A stretch of DNA of 64,000 bases from Impatiens glandulifera. Its lineage: Eukaryota > Streptophyta > Magnoliopsida > Ericales > Balsaminaceae. Shown here in pieces: positions 47,868-60,299 of the stretch (position 1 is its first letter; each line of letters starts with the position of its first letter). The stretch lies in NCBI RefSeq assembly GCF_907164915.1, contig NC_061864.1, positions 21,322,116-21,386,115 on the forward strand, read 5' to 3'. The notes below the pieces were generated by a model, which saw nothing but the letters and a program-made list of their open reading frames with translations, had not been told where the DNA came from and ran no database searches. The translations under genes were made by a program, and so were the position numbers.

Positions 47868-48441
47868 TTTAAGACCAAAGTAAAACAATCTTTAAATCTT
47901 TATTTGAGCACGCACCAGACCAGAAAATCTGGTTTGTCCAGTTCAGGACAAGTATGTAGATATCTTTGTGAGGCCATGGAGGGAGTATCATTTCTAGGAT
48001 TCTTTATCACATTAATAAATATTTATGAATTATTTAAAAGCTAAATAAATAACTTTTTTTATTTTGATGTTTGAATATATATATATATATATAAAATAGT
48101 TGATAATTTAAAATATTAATAAAATAATTATGTTATATATATTAGTCTTTTATTATAATGTTTTGAATATTTATTAAATAATTATTTTAAAATATAATTG
48201 TGTCTATTGAATTTTTATCATAAAGTATCTTCATTTTAAAAAAATAATTAATAATAGTTAAAAATGTTAGTATAAAATAAAATTTTAAAATAATTCATTA
48301 TATTTTGACATATTTTAATTCCTAAATATTTATTATTTTAATTTATAATATAATTGTATAATAAAAAAAGAATTTATATTAAATATTTATTATTAATAAA
48401 TATTAAAAATTTTAAAATAAATTAACAAAATAAAAAATAAT
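47868..48441. other. AT-rich spacer
   Basis: Nothing recognised beyond a short (AT)n tract at about 48076-48092. Confidence 0.45.
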
Positions 48442-49613
48442 ATTTTTTTTTTGGGAAAAACGACTTAGCGTTATTTCATTAAAAATTCCCAAAAACGAGA
48501 AAAAAACCCACGAGTTTAAGAGATCATTCTAGACAAGCCTATAATGATTTTGAAGTAGTAACATTCTGAATAAAAGCTAAAAAGCTAAAAACGTAAATGA
48601 ATTATTTGTTTACAATGCTTTCAATTCTAGTGAGTTTAAAAAACGGTAAATTCCAGTTCCTGCAGATATTCCAGTTCTACTCCGTGCTTGGAATTCTTCT
48701 CCACGTTCCCGCGAGGGCACTGCAATCCGATGCAATATCTTTCCATAACTCGTCAATGCTCCTGCGGGTTCTGTCATATACCCTTGCATTCCGTTTTTGC
48801 CAAATGTTATACACCACTGCTCCAAAGCCACACTTGAACACGCTTGTTGCAAATCTATTTCTCTTGGCTTTGAGTAGTGCTGCTTCTTTTATTTCATTCC
48901 ATTCGCTCGGGAAACTGGTCAGCTCCAGGCTTTTATAGAATCTGTCCCAAAGCTCCGAAGCAATACAACAGCTCCCGAATAGGTGATCTATGGTTTCTTC
49001 ATTTCCTATGCATAGAAGACAGCGCGCTCACGTCCGGGATGCTCATATACTTACTAATATGATCACGAGTGCTGAGTCTTTCCCAGAAGGCGAGTCATAG
49101 AATGAACTGGTGTCGAGGGATAATCTTCGTTGACCATACAAGAGGAGCCCATTCTACTTTCTGCGTTTTTTCCCGGATTACCTCCCATATTTTCTTCAAT
49201 ACCAGCTTCCCATTGTCCTCAGCTTTCCATTCATGAATATTCGGTCTGTCGTGTAGTTGTATGTTACTTATATGATCAAATATCCTATTTCCTTTTGGAA
49301 TTCTTCTCAAGAGCAAGTTCCAATTCCCGTCTTTGATGTCTCTGATTTTCGCTTTTGCGCAGTCCCTTCTGATACGAGTATTTTGAAACTCCTCCTTGTC
49401 GATGATAGGCTGGTTTTCAAACCAAGGGTCATGCCAGAATAGAGTGCATTTCCCGTCCCCTAGTCGGATGTCATAAAGATCTGCAATATCGCTTCTTAGT
49501 TTAAGAATCTTTTTTAGAGACCAGCTCACACCTTCGTAAATTTTGCAGGTCCTAAATTTAACTAATTGTATTAAGTGAAATAACAGTTGCCCATTAAAAT
49601 AAGTTGTTTCCAC
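48442..49613 (-). mobile_element. 5'-truncated LINE, RT C-terminal part and 3' UTR
   Basis: On the minus strand 49613-49095 encodes the post-RT region of a plant LINE (SWSLKKILKLRSDIADLY, DGKCTLFWHDPWF, VEWAPLVWSTKIIPRHQFIL). Stops and frameshifts break the zinc-binding C-terminus between 49095 and about 48610. The 3' end shows, on the plus strand, a T-rich start (48449-48460) and GACTTAGCGTTATTTCATTA, matching the LINE fragment at 22521. The reading frame begins abruptly near 49613, as in a 5'-truncated insertion. Confidence 0.88.
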
Positions 49614-49629
49614 ATGTTAAATGTGATTT

Positions 49630-49700
49630 CCTCTTCTAGCCTAAAGACAAAAATATTTGAATATCTCTAACCTTATAGAGGTACTGGGCTCGTCAAAACA
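49630..49700 (+). repeat. SINE head fragment, same family as 42054-42211
   Basis: TCCTCTTCTAGCCTAAAGAC followed by GAATATCTCTAACC and a TACTGGGCTCGTC block parallels the first 70 bp of the intact SINE, with the B box decayed. Confidence 0.5.
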
Positions 49701-49902
49701 ATTAACGAAACCAACTTTCTCAAAAATAAAATAAAAACTTAAAATAAAGAAAGAGTATTTTTGTCACTAATTCAGCTGAAATAGCACGATTCTAATAAGG
49801 CTGGATGTGATAAGACGTAGGTGAGGTGAGATGATCGTTGATTGGAATTAAGATGCCACGCTTTTCTGACCTAGCGACTAGCAAAATCGAGGGGCACCCT
49901 CT

Positions 49903-49987
49903 TATAAAAATAAAAGTAAGAATGAAGAAGCCTCAAGCATACAAAATCTCATCTCAGTAACCTTAAGTTTGATTATGGATAGCTGTG
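49903..49987 (+). promoter_or_regulatory. Promoter-like segment with TATA box, leader and a four-codon first exon
   Basis: TATAAAAA at 49903-49910 is followed by a C/A-rich leader, then ATGGATAGCTGT and a consensus donor GTAAGTT (ATG at 49975). The preceding 150 bp are less AT-rich than the surroundings. No downstream exon was recognised, so it may be a captured promoter or the 5' end of a lost gene. Confidence 0.25.
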
Positions 49988-50222
49988 TAAGTTCTGTATT
50001 TATATTTCATTTTAAAAATTATACTATCAGAATATGAAATTTTGATTTGATTCTTAGATTTATTAGATTAACTTATGACAAAAAAAAGTTTCACTTTTTA
50101 TTTTTTATATATTGTCTCAAATTTAAGATCCAACAACTAATCTTGAAGATAATTTGTAAATTGAAACTCAAATGAAAGGAAGAAACTATGTGCCATGCAT
50201 GGTCCATGGTGATTCACTGGTA

Positions 50223-50226
<4 letters not shown>

Positions 50227-50286
<60 letters not shown>
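50227..50286. repeat. (AT)n microsatellite
   Basis: About 60 bp of alternating AT. Confidence 0.9.
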
Positions 50287-50289
<3 letters not shown>

Positions 50290-50370
50290 TGACAAATTTT
50301 TTAAAAATACTCATATATAAATTTGTTAAATATATTATGTGCAAATGAAATTAATATTTTTTAATTCAAA

Positions 50371-51380
50371 GATGGGAGCCACTTATAAACATAAAATTAC
50401 TAAATAAAGTAATGAAGTTTTCATAAATTAAAAAGCTATCTCTCATTATCAATTGATTTACATAAATGGGAAATATTTCTTTTAAATATATAATATTAAA
50501 AAACGTTTAAGTTCTCCTTCTTTTTTCTTTTTCTTTTTCATTTTCGACCATCTCTCTTTCTTCTTTGGCGATTTCGCTCTCCGACTTCCGCGACTTCTTC
50601 TATTCTCTTCATTGTCGTTCGATTGAAAATAGCATGTCTTTTCTCTAAATACACCATGTTATCCATCTTTTTAGAAACAGATTTGTTTAGCGATTATGTT
50701 TAGCTTGATTTTGGGTTTAGCTGCATAAACGATTTTGAATAAGGTTGTAAAAGAGTGATTTTGATATTTTAACGATTAGGGTTTAGCTTCATTTTTTGTT
50801 TAGCTGCAGAAACAATTTTGAATATGGTGGTAAAATAGTGATTTTGATATTTTATCGATTACGGTTTAACGTAGAAACGTTTTTTATATCAATATTCTGT
50901 TTAGCGATTAAGATTTAGCTTTAGTTTGGGTAGTTTGGGTAGTTTGGGTTTAGCTGTAGAAACGATTTTGATTAGGGTTGTAAAAAAGAGTCACAAAACC
51001 ACAATTTCTGGTCCCAAAATCATCATTTATTGTTCCGAAACTACCATTTATTGTCTCGAAACCATCATTTATTGTCCCGAAACCATTATTTCTGATCCCA
51101 AAACCACAATTTTTTGTCCCAAAATTACCATTTATGATGTAGAAATCACCGTTTCTGATCTCAAAATCACCATTTATACTCCCAAAACTACCATTTTTTT
51201 TTCCTGAAAACCACTATTTATGGTCTGAAATTTTTAATTCATAAAACACTAATATTTTAAATTCAGAAGATGGGAGCCACTTATAAACATTAAATTACTA
51301 AATAAAGTAATGAAGTAATGAAAACAACATTTTTCATAAATTAAAAAGCTCTCTCTCATTATCAATTGATTTACATAAAT
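50371..51380. repeat. Direct repeat of about 100 bp bracketing an 800-bp insertion-like segment
   Basis: GATGGGAGCCACTTATAAAC through ATCAATTGATTTACATAAAT occurs at 50371-50467 and again at 51269-51380, where it carries a 14 or so bp insertion. Between them lie a pyrimidine-rich gene-leader-like stretch (about 50510-50610), three to four diverged units of about 83 bp built on GATTA(G)GGTTTAGC...GATTTTGATATTTTA (50684-50995) and a 21-bp minisatellite. Confidence 0.75.
51000..51231 (+). repeat. 21-bp minisatellite, about 11 units, encoding a 7-residue repeat in an open frame
   Basis: Units such as ACCATCATTTATTGTCCCGAA repeat every 21 bp with substitutions at a few positions. The plus-strand frame starting at 50926 stays open and reads as seven-residue units of the form T-[TI]-I-[YSF]-x-P-[KE]. 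Length divisible by three keeps the frame open whether or not it is translated. No homologous protein is known to me. Confidence 0.75.
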
Positions 51381-52929
51381 TTTGTCCAATAAATGGACGG
51401 AGGAAAACAAAAGTACCATTGTGAAAGTCACAGTACTATTATAAATTAATTATCATAATATATTCAAGGTTAGGTGAAAAATGTGAGAAACAACAATTGT
51501 GTGTTCAACCAACTCTTCCACAACAAAATTATATTTATTTGAATTTGAAGATCTAATTTTGAACTTTTCTTTTTCATTTTATTTAAAACATGAACATCTC
51601 CTTTTTCTTTTCTTTTCTTTTCACATTCATACCCAAAGAACACAAAACTCAAATTTATAACATTTTAAAGTAAGAATCGAATTTGATATTTGTATATCTT
51701 CGATAAGACTTTTTCACGTAAATTTGTTTCACATATTCTCACATTTATCATGGATTCGATCTTCAATGTATATCAAATTACTTTACTTGAAATTTAAGAG
51801 CTGGAATAAACTGTGGAGTGAGTCATTTAGAGTCTAGTTGGAGATAAAAATGAGAATTGTAATAAAGGGCAATAATATCATTGCTACAAATGGGCAATTA
51901 ACAAATAAATAACTTTCTCAATGGTTCTTGATGCAAAAATGACATGTTGACATTGTTAAGTAGATGTTAAGATAACAACAACGTGCATGACATTTCAACT
52001 AAAGAAAAACTTCTAAAAGAAAATTTTGATAGCAATAATATATATAAGCCATTTGATAAAGAAAAGTATAATTTAATGTAATGATAAGTTTGTTTTATAA
52101 AGCCTAATGTCTTGTAGTTACAAGGGTATTATATATACTTTTTAAGTGGTCCTCCTACAAACACCAGGACAATATTGCAGTTGCATGGATTATCATATAA
52201 TTAATTAATAGTACCTATGAATGTAGGCTTTTATCATTGTTATACCTATATATATTGTAGCCTTTTTTAGCATTATAATTTAATCAAGTTGATTAGGATT
52301 TGATGGGTAATTGGGTATGATGACCAATTCTAATTACAATCCAGAAACTGTATAATTTGGTAATGAGAATAACTTAATCATATAACTTCCAATTTCTTTA
52401 TATAAGAAAGGATGTCAATAGTACCCGAAAATCGAATATCCGCAAGTATTTTTCTATCGAAATCGAGTACAGATAGTTGTAATCGTGGAGATAGGATCGG
52501 GAATGATAATTCAGTCGGGTCGGAGTTGGAAATGGGTAATGGGTGATATCCACCTGAAACTCAACCTCAAAAATAAATAATATATATATAGAATCTCTTC
52601 AATCCATTATTTCTTCAATCTCATCTCTTCTCTTTTCAAATAATATATATTATTCTACTTCATAATTTGAATTTATTTCTCTTATCAAATATTTATTTTT
52701 TTTCTTTACATTTATCTACACCTCTAATCAAATTCATTCTATTTCAAATTCTTTATAATCAAAAAATTTTAAAACTATTATACTTCTTAATTATTCATCT
52801 ATTTTATCGATCATTGTCTAGTATTATGTTAGACACCGTTTCTAGTATAAATCTAAAATATGCTCGTGAAATTCCTGACTAGTTGCAAATTTTTATGTAT
52901 CCGTCTGTTGTCTATTATATCCTTTTCTG
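51381..52929. other. AT-rich spacer with one decayed hAT-like remnant
   Basis: No gene was seen. Around 52409-52560 the strings GGATGTCAATAGTACCCGAA, ATCGAATATCCGCAAG and GGGTCGGAGTTGG recall the left end of the hAT-like family at 11470-14855. Confidence 0.45.
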
Positions 52930-53283
52930 GAGAAATTTGAGAAAATGACCTCACTAATAGGCCTAAATAAGGATAGTGTGAGCGCATAATTTAAATAGCG
53001 CTGGTAACCCTCTTTTTTTTAATGACAATTATACCCTTACGTAACGCAACCAGAATTTTTTTTTTCGGCTCGCAATTGCGTGACGCAACTTGGGCATTTT
53101 CGTCCAAAAAAAATCATAATTAAATTTTTCGAAAAATAAAAAAATAAAAAATTGCGTCACGTTGCGTGACGCAACTGGGGCATTTTCGTCCAAAAACAGT
53201 AAAAAGGGTGATCCGCTTTTTTTTAAGCTCATCACTTTCCGCTATTAGGCCTATTAGTGGGGTCATCTCCTCAAATTCCCCTT
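52930..53283. mobile_element. MITE, about 350 bp, with 40-bp inverted termini and GC palindromes
   Basis: The left arm GAGAAATTTGAGAAAATGAC then CTCACTAATAGGCCTAA, and the right arm reverse-complemented GGGGAATTTGAGGAGATGAC then CCCACTAATAGGCCTAA, are close inverted repeats of about 40 bp. The interior contains two copies of GCGTGACGCAACT(T/G)GGGCATTTTCGTCC and the palindrome TTGCGTGACGCAA. Long inverted termini suggest a Mutator-like origin. Flanks (TCCTTTTCT and CCCTTTTGT) are similar but overlap the terminus. Confidence 0.7.
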
Positions 53284-56200
53284 TTGTCCCTAATCTTTCT
53301 TTTTATTTAATTTTTGCTATGATATATTTGTTTTAATATTATAGACAGAAAAAACCCAATTGCTCCCTAGACTTATATGAGATATTCAAAATTGCCCATT
53401 GTATTTAAAACTTGGTTAAGAAAGTTGTTAAACTTGTCAAAGTGTTTAAATCAAACATTCTAGTTAGACACCATTTTAAATTCATCCAAATTACATATAT
53501 AGTAGTTTAAAATCAAATCCAAACTCCACCTTGTCTCAACCAATACTAGTATTTTAGCAAGGGAATAACTTTGTTTGAAATAGAATAAAATTAAAATCTC
53601 ATACAATTCAATTCAAAACAATAAAATAAAAAATCTCAAAAAATCGAATCAAATTATAAAAAATCAATCCTTGCCAAAAGCATTAAGAAATTATTAAGAG
53701 TTTATCACACTCTTAATCTTCTAATCATTTCCCTTTTCATTTATTCCATTCTAAGAGCATCCTTACTCAAATATTGCATTTATAACTCTTCCTACTTTTT
53801 CTAGTCCCAATTACATTAAAATTGCAACAATTTACATTCGATCCGAACTTATTTGATTCTAATAAGTTGTTTTTATCAATGCTTGTTTCATGGGATCACT
53901 TTAAATATTGATCAAAGTGACAAAGATTTGATAAATTTAAAAGAAATGGGTTATTCATCTTTTTTGGCATGTGATTAAAGAGTGGAGATTGAAGATGCTA
54001 GTTTGCTTGGTGCTGGTTGTGAAAATATAATTAATTAATGAACATGTTGGCACTGTTAGATCCATACCTTTCTAGGGAAGTAGACAAATATCTTTATAGA
54101 CTGATTAGAATTTCACATTTTTTTGTTATTTCCAAAATATCAGATCTGTCAACCTGTCTCCACGTGTCCCTTATTCAACCAGTTATAAAATATTTTTAAA
54201 TAATTTGTTTTTTATGTTTTTATTTTTAATAAAATGGTTATTAAACAATTTAATTGATCAATGTATGTATTATATATAGTATTCATTTTTCTTGGGACAT
54301 TTATAAAATAACCATCAATTTGGAAAATGAAACAAGTTCATAGATAAGATGGTAATTGTGCTCTATCAAAAATTCAAAATTCTTATGGGTATTATATGAG
54401 AAGAAAGAACATAGTTCTCTCACTTATTATAAACTTGTATTAAAAATGATTTTACATCAAAAGTTTAAGGATTAGATTGAAAACTAGAAGTATTTTCAAA
54501 TTATCCTATTTTGAATAACTTATTGACAAAATGTTTACCCTTTAATAAAGACTTTATTTGTGCAAAATTGGTATAGATAAGGTTAACAACATTTCTATAA
54601 CCCTTATTTTCAACTTAATCAAAATTCTTTTCACTTAGGTTATTATATTGGGTTAATTTAAAAATACTAAATATTTTCAAATTGCCTATTCTGAAAATTG
54701 GCTAAAGCCTCAGTATTATGATTGAAATAATAATAAAAATAAGAAGAGATAAAAATGGCAGAGATAGCTGAAAATTGATTTCTCCCCCTATTTGACTAGT
54801 TTGAAAATGATGTATAATTCAAAATCACAAAACTGTTTGGTAAATAAATGTAACATGATTTAAAAATTTATCAAAAACTTTTTTTCTTCGTTTTATTTTG
54901 ACCTAAAAATGTTTTATTTAATTCAATCATACATTTTATATAAATTTAAACCAAATTATTTTAGCTTTTATTTTTAGAAATGATTGTAATTATAGTAATG
55001 GGATCAATACAATTTATCTTAATTTTTTATCTATATCTTATACATTACCAAAAATTTTGGTATAAAAAAATTCGTACATTTATCTTACTTTGATTTCATT
55101 CTACCTTAATTTTAGTACGATTTCAATATTATATCGTTGATATCTTAGAAAATATTAACTTAAAAAAAACAATTTAATATATTTATTATATAAACGTTAC
55201 ACGAAACTAAAAACTAAAAATATTTATCATAAAATAAAATATTTTTTTAAAATTTAATATTTTTAAAAAACTAGTCAATGCCAAAATTTAAATTTAATTA
55301 TAAAATTGAAATGAACTATAATAAACATAAGTCTAATATTTAAGTTAGACTAAAATGAAGGAGATAAAATGAAGGAGAGACTTTTCTTAATAGTTTTAAA
55401 TCGCATTTACTTGGCATTTGAATTCTTTTAATAAATTGATAATACAAATTCAGGTTAAATAATAATAATAATAAATATTAGTTAATTGTATAATTCGATT
55501 AAACTCAATTTATATTTTTTTTAATAAGTAATTTTTTAATCCCACTTATATTTCCATAAACAACTAAATCTCAAGTTTAAAATACTTTGAATATACTAAT
55601 TATATTCTTCTATCAACCAACTACATACTTTGAATATCATTATATTCTTCTATCAACCAACTCCATTGTATTCTTTTTATCGTGTTTTTAAAATAAAATA
55701 TACTTTTATGTTGTTTAGGAATTACGTATAGTTTTGATTTCGAAGTTGTTTCTCTTTTTCAAGTCGTGTTTTTTTAAATGAACTTAACAATGACATATTA
55801 AACTCTATTTGATTTAATTTTTAAAAATTATTAAATTCATTTATTTCTTAATAAGTAATTAAATTAATATCAAATTCATTAAGTATTATATATATTTAAT
55901 TTATAAATATTATTTCAGTATTTCGGTATATCTTAATATACCAAATTTTTTAAAATCTCGTATCTTTACCATAACAATAATTTCAGAATCGATATCATTC
56001 CTTAACTTTTTTTTTTTTTTTATGTATATCTTAAAAATTGATATTTTCGATATATTACAATACAGTCTTTTTGATATATCAATAAAATCAATAACTTTTC
56101 TTATTTTTTTTTAAAAAAAAATTACTCTAACTTAATATGATAGTTTGATATAAAATTTTACCTAAAAATTTAATTGTATAACTAACTTTTTTTAATAAAT

Positions 56201-56588
56201 ATTTTTCATTAAAGCTACCAACAAATAAACATCAACTAATAGACTCATAAGATTTATTAATCTTCTTAATGCTGACTTGATTTTCACAAATCACTTTTAT
56301 GAAATGCTTTATTTTGACCCCAAATTTGCATGATCAAATAAATTGAAATTAAGTAAATACAAAGTAAGAATGTGTATTACTAGAAAAATGAAATAACAAA
56401 GGGTATCAACCAATAATCAAAGACTATTTTTTTGAAATTAATTTAATTATCTATTAAAAAAATGAAAAAAAAGATTTATATAGTTCAATTCAATCGACAA
56501 AGATAGTTTTTGTTAACTAACCACACAATACAGAACAACCTTGTTCTGTCTTCTTCCTTCCTTAAAGAGCTTGCTAATGGATATTAGG
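53284..56588. other. AT-rich intergenic DNA downstream of BRX, with an old repeat
   Basis: No gene was recognised. Bases about 55030-56100 carry dispersed TTTCGGTATATC / GATATATCAA / TCGATATC motifs like those at 36826-37372, probably an old element of the same family. Confidence 0.45.
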
Positions 56589-58593
56589 TCACAAGTATTG
56601 TTCTTGTATCCTGGCTCTGTTCTGTTCCCACCATAACCTAGCATGCATTTCTCCAAATCTTTCTCGGCTGCACCATTAAAGAGAAGGTATCGATTGATAT
56701 AGGTTTGAATTGAATGTTCAAACGACCTGAATTTTTTGTGTATTTGTGAAAATTTGTTAATTTTTACCTGAATCGGACGCGTCTAAGTTCCTTAGTACCA
56801 TCTGGTAATGCCCTAATTGTGATGTAAACTCCCGGTTCATCTTGCTCAACCCATTCAGTTTCCATATCACTAGCATTGCTAATGGAGCGATGATCATCGC
56901 CATCTCCCCTCGATGAACTACTTCTTCTAATCGACGATGAACCATCATCGTCGAGTTTCCTAGCATTTGTGTTTGGATGGCTTGGTGTTCTTGGAGATAT
57001 ACCAGTATTATGAACACAACATGAATGGATTGGAGATGGTGAAGTCACTACAAGTCCACCCTTCTTATCTGATTCAATCTTTGAACTCTGAAATTACAAA
57101 AAAAAAAAACATAAGATTGGAGATTCAATCAATGAAAACCAATTCTTTTCTAAAGATAGAGCACCTCATTGTCGGATCTTTGTGGAGTTGCTGAGGGGGT
57201 TTCTTCTTGTTCGTTGAGCCTCTCGTGAACATTGTATAACTCCATCACTTTGTCATAGTTATCAGTCCACCATTTCTGAGCTCGACATTTATTGAACATC
57301 TCACGACTGAGAAACAACCAATTGTCAATTTCTTATATAAAATTTGTAGTTACTAAATGGCGTAACATATCAAGTAATGGTTAGTTCAACATTTCCCTGT
57401 AATAATCTCCACTTTAGTCAAGGTGCTTTAAGTGAAATCAAACTTGAGACATCAACCTCTTAATTCAAGACTTTTACCACTTTTTTCAATTTTGAGAACT
57501 AGACTTTAGCACGATATTTGACAGTGGAATCGAGATCCTTACTATTTGAGCAACCCTGATTGGGTTTTCTCGATATCAAATAGGGAAGTTTCGAAAACCT
57601 ATTATTGAATAAATCTCAGATTGGTTTCTCAAATATATGCCAATTTGAAAACAAATGGAGTCTAATCACATCATAATACAGATCCAAAGAGAAATCAGCC
57701 AAATTGACCATATCCAAATGAAATGGGGCCAAGTAGAGAGAATCTATTATTGAATCATTATTTGATGTCAACTCAACTGTAAAAGTTGGACCAAAACATA
57801 CACATTCCAATTTTAAATATCAATTTAGTGAGGTATGATGAATAATAATGATTAGAATTGCTAAACCTGTCTCCCTCCCCCACAAACCCTAGTGTTCAAT
57901 AATCAATTGGGCATAGCATGCTGAATTAAGAGGATAATATAATATCATCAGATGATGATGGCCGGGTCATGAAAAAGATAATGATACTAACCTGAACCGA
58001 ATGCGTTTCAGATCATTGCCACCTTGAGGACGGGAAACAAAAGTGATTAGAACACCAGGCTCCACTTGTGCCACCCATTCCTTTACTTCATCTTCCTCAA
58101 TAAACAATGCAGAGTCAGTCCTACCGCTAATTGATGCAGTCGATGGAGTTCCTTCTGCACTCGAAAGATCTTTCAATCTAGCCTCCATATCCTTCTTCCA
58201 CATCATTGGAGTTGAAATAGCAGTACCAGCTCTTTGATAAGAACAATGAAATTTCTCCGAAAGTGATGCCGAATCTGAACCTGCATACTCATTTTTGTTC
58301 TGATTATTTCGATTTGATGAACCTGAACACGGTTTGCAATGTTTGTATGCTCCAGAAGCTTTTAGGGCTATATCCTTGATCTATAAAATTCAGTTGAAAA
58401 AGCCTTTAATATCACCATATTATATTCAATAGAACAACTGAAATTGATTGAGAAAAACCTGCGCGGTGAGTGCTTTAATGGCTTGTTTCGTTCTCGGAGT
58501 GGAGGCGGTGTCTGCTTCTTCTGTATCCTGATGCGTCCGTGATCCATTTCCGATGTGCTGTTGCTGCTTTGAACAAGCTATACAGGTGAGCAT
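56589..58593 (-). CDS. BRX-like: BREVIS RADIX family protein (BRX-like)
   Basis: Five minus-strand exons (58593-58459, 58380-57992, 57306-57165, 57087-56768, 56667-56589) with GT-AG introns give 354 codons, close to Arabidopsis BRX. The N-terminus [10 protein letters not shown] carries the conserved Cys pair used for membrane palmitoylation in the family, followed by [20 protein letters not shown] and KHCKPC. The first BRX domain starts at about residue 146 ([30 protein letters not shown]) and crosses the exon 2/3 junction. The second starts at about 300 ([33 protein letters not shown]) and ends the protein at EQYL. The Ser-rich linker between them is expected. BRX proteins act at the plasma membrane with protein kinases such as PAX in auxin efflux and protophloem development. 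Which paralogue this is cannot be said without a tree. No lesions. Confidence 0.95.
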
Positions 58594-59030
58594 TTTCGAG
58601 ATCTTTTCCCAATCAAACTGAAACAGAGGAAGAAGGAAATGGAATCTGTGAATGAATATAAACAATACAAGGAACATTCAGGAAGAAATACAAAAAAAAA
58701 AAAATTGAAGATCTGGAAGAGAAAAAGGTGTATTGTTTGTTCCTTACCAATAGATTAGCGCCAATTAGCAGAATCTATCTGGCGTCTTCTCCACGGAATG
58801 ATCCTGTCATAGTTTCAGTAAGGTTTACAAGAGCGAGGTAGATCCTGAATCTGCCGTGTTAACAAGAAAAATCCTGAAACAGGAGTCGTCAGTGGTTGGA
58901 TTTGGGCGACGTTTTAGGTATTCCAAATTCGTGATTCGCTCTTTCTTTCTCTCTCTCTCTTTCTCAGTCCCTAAGTAAACATGGAAGCCAAAGAGAGGGA
59001 AGGATTCTCTCTCTCTCTCTCTATAATAGA
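58594..59030 (-). promoter_or_regulatory. 5' leader of the BRX-like gene with a leader intron and CT repeats
   Basis: On the minus strand a donor TTG/GTAAGGAAC (GT at 58747-58746) and an acceptor CCTCTGTTTCAG (58620-58618) define a 130-bp leader intron. The ATG follows 24 bases after the acceptor. CT/GA microsatellites at about 58946-58966 and 59007-59024 lie in the likely promoter or leader, common in plant core promoters. Confidence 0.6.
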
Positions 59031-60299
59031 AAAAATGATAAACAAATACTTCTCTCCTTAGCTAGGGCCCTCACTTTCTCTTTCTCACGGCGCCATTCAT
59101 GTGAGATTATTATCGGGAACTTCAAATGGAGAAGATGATCGACTGTACAAGCAAGCAAATCTTCAAATCTGCAATCGTATTCAATGCTTATTCATTCACT
59201 ACAATTTTCCTCTCAATATCAAATCAGATTTGAATATTCAAAATTTTTATTACAGCATTTAATTCCTTCCTTTTTTTTTTTTTTTTTTTTTTTTTTGCCA
59301 TTTTCTTAACGGTACAAAATCATTCTTTAATTGATAAACTTTTTTCAAATTATTTATTCATAATCTTAGATATTTTAAAAATATTTTAAGCTGTTACAAA
59401 TCAAATAAATGGGTAAATCTTCACAAAAGATAATATAAGTTATTGTCTAATTAATGAGAAAAATTTAAGGTCTTATATGATTGTTAATTATAAGAGTAAA
59501 AGAATTAATAGTGTAAATTTAAAAATAAAATAAAATAAAATTTGACCATACTATAATTGTTATATTATATATTATATAATATCAACGACTCTATATTCAT
59601 ATTTAGGGAATTAGATGCATTATATATTGAGTTTGTTTAATAATTTTTTTTGGATACATTCTATAATTCATATTCAATAATTTTTTAAATATATCTCTAT
59701 ACATGTTAAAATATATAGGGATATTATCAACTCTCCTACTAGTATAGTAAATTAATTATTTCAAAAGAGATTTCCAACTAATTAAATATAAGAATTGATA
59801 AACAATAATTAAAAACTTAAAGATTTTAAATAATTACACAAATTATTTGTTTTGAGTGTGTAACATTTTGAGTCACTCATTTTGTGTTACTTATATTGTT
59901 GAATTTAAAAAATCATTTGGTAAATTTTGTAAACTGTAAAAATAAATTTTGAAGTGTTTCTCTCACTAATTTTTTTTTTGACACTTTTGGTGAGTTATTT
60001 TTTTACAAGTTTTCTATTTATTTCGGGTAAACTTTTGTGGGAATTTTTATTATTTTCTTATACATTTCTATTAAAATTTTCAGCTTCTACATATACGATT
60101 GATTGTAATTCAATCCTCTTGAATCAAACTAACATGGAGAAACACACAAATTTCATTGCAGTCAATAATAGAAAGGGAATTGAGACACAATAGTCGGGTA
60201 ATACAGAAAGTGGAGGACAACATTTTCACTTTTATTTTTTTTTGGTAGAAAATGATCGCAAAAGGTTTTTACAAAAAAGTATAAGTTATTCACAACCAG
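59031..60299. other. Intergenic DNA upstream of BRX
   Basis: The region from 59031 to about 59260 is likely promoter. A poly-T tract lies at about 59272-59296. The rest is AT-rich; the open frame at 59954-60193 is low-complexity Phe/Leu-rich and unconvincing. Confidence 0.45.

Noticed and set aside
48597..48938. 113-residue plus-strand open frame
   Set aside because: It is the reverse strand of the LINE C-terminal region; the minus-strand reading explains the sequence.
56757..57017. 86-residue minus-strand frame overlapping BRX exon 4
   Set aside because: It is an alternative frame of the exon; the BRX frame with correct splice phases and a conserved domain is preferred.
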